Below are positions 63,691-64,000 of a stretch of 64,000 nt of DNA, in pieces (position 1 is the stretch's first letter; each line of letters starts with the position of its first letter). The translations under genes were made by a program, and so were the position numbers. Source of the DNA: UBA8886 sp002731655 (GTDB taxonomy: Archaea > Thermoplasmatota > Poseidoniia > MGIII > CG-Epi1); the NCBI GenBank assembly GCA_030754655.1, contig JASLZX010000001.1, forward strand, positions 62,001-126,000, in the 5' to 3' direction. A model generated the notes under the pieces. That model did no database searches and was not told where the DNA came from. It saw nothing but the letters and a program-made list of their open reading frames with translations.

Positions 63691-64000
63691 TTAAACCGGT
63701 TTGGGGGCGGGCTCGACCAGTTCCAGCAGCACCCCCCCAGTGTCGCGCGGGTGGAAGAACGCGACGCGCATCCCCTCGGTGCCGTCGCGAACCTCGCCGC
63801 CCAGAGGCTCCAACCCGGCGGCGCTGCAACGCTGTAGCGCTGTCGTCAAGTCAGGAACCTCAAGTGCGATATGGTGCAATCCGGGCCCCTGCCGTTCCAG
63901 GAAGCGGCCGACGGGCGTATCGCCAGCGAGCGGCTCGAGCAGCTCCACCTCACCCCCACCAGCTGTTAGGTGCGCGGTGCGCACTCCCTCGGATGGGATG
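63691..64000 (-). CDS. Methylmalonyl-CoA epimerase (partial, 5' end outside window)
   Basis: A vicinal-oxygen-chelate protein whose N-terminus lies beyond the right edge. The visible part (103 codons) has IPSEGVRTAHL, GGGEVELLEPLAGDTPVGRF, the metal His in GLHHIALEVPDL and the Glu in VLLELVEP. This matches methylmalonyl-CoA epimerase, which converts (S)- to (R)-methylmalonyl-CoA in propionyl-CoA metabolism. No start codon should be assigned at 63984, because the family sequence continues upstream of it. Confidence 0.88.
   Translation of the reverse strand, partial: IPSEGVRTAHLTAGGGEVELLEPLAGDTPVGRFLERQGPGLHHIALEVPDLTTALQRCSAAGLEPLGGEVRDGTEGMRVAFFHPRDTGGVLLELVEPAPKPV

Overview
This window is from an archaeon. 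It carries the archaeal ribosomal operon with S4e, L32e, L19e, aIF1 and the RNase P protein Rnp1, plus aIF5B, RadA, RPA, topoisomerase VI subunit A, archaeal adenylate kinase, DUF106, DUF63 and KaiC-like ATPases. Many transcription-unit starts have a TATA-like element about 22-30 nt before the start codon, which suggests leaderless mRNAs. Coding density is high, GC looks to be above 60% by eye, and most operon junctions are 4-nt stop/start overlaps. Large secreted propeller/PKD/CARDB proteins, lipoproteins, SMC-ScpA-ScpB and an OPT transporter fit a marine Thermoplasmatota lineage (Poseidoniia / marine group II-III-like). That placement is inference; no search was run.

Layout. 1-2717 (minus): partial C39-like peptidase, DUF47-Pit phosphate uptake pair, ArsC-like phosphatase. 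2795-14075 (plus): a Fic-like protein with a degenerate active site, smc-scpA-scpB (scpB apparently starting at CTG), a TatA/B-like protein, a 1375-residue surface propeller protein and folP. 14091-17830: divergent valS and thiolase. 17906-19681: an AT-rich lipoprotein gene of clearly different composition. 19682-35340 (plus): a structured leader, then L3-L4-L23-L2-S19-L22-S3-L29-aIF1-Rnp1-S17-L14-L24-S4e-L5-S14-S8-L6-L32e-L19e-L18-S5-L30-L15-secY, a left-handed beta-helix acyltransferase, adkA and DUF106. This one coupled cluster builds ribosomes and the Sec/insertase membrane pathway.

35401-43652: a small secreted protein and an HemK-type methyltransferase (minus). They are followed by a PIG-L deacetylase / GT4 glycosyltransferase / ATP-grasp ligase trio and by prs, amidohydrolase, CBS protein and glyS. 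43653-46597: a long AT-rich and hairpin-containing gap, an orphan top6A, a 47-residue zinc protein and DUF63. 46697-52934: a CARDB surface protein, a small zinc protein, the rpa1 / RPA-associated / 40-residue ORF / radA operon (minus), and divergently an OB-fold protein with two CCHC zinc knuckles and a small basic protein. 52968-64000: aIF5B, XPD-like helicase, RidA, EamA exporter, M43-like metalloprotease, a four-gene KaiC-like operon, an OPT transporter and a partial methylmalonyl-CoA epimerase.

The best candidates for undescribed biology are the KaiC-like operon (58951-61502), in which one ATPase is intact, one has an altered P-loop and one has none. Next are the PIG-L/GT4/ATP-grasp trio (36390-39342), which parallels the logic of bacillithiol and mycothiol synthesis, the 40-residue ORF coupled to radA (49492-49617), the OB-fold/zinc-knuckle protein (52070-52594), and domain extensions on ribosomal proteins L24 and S5 and on SecY.
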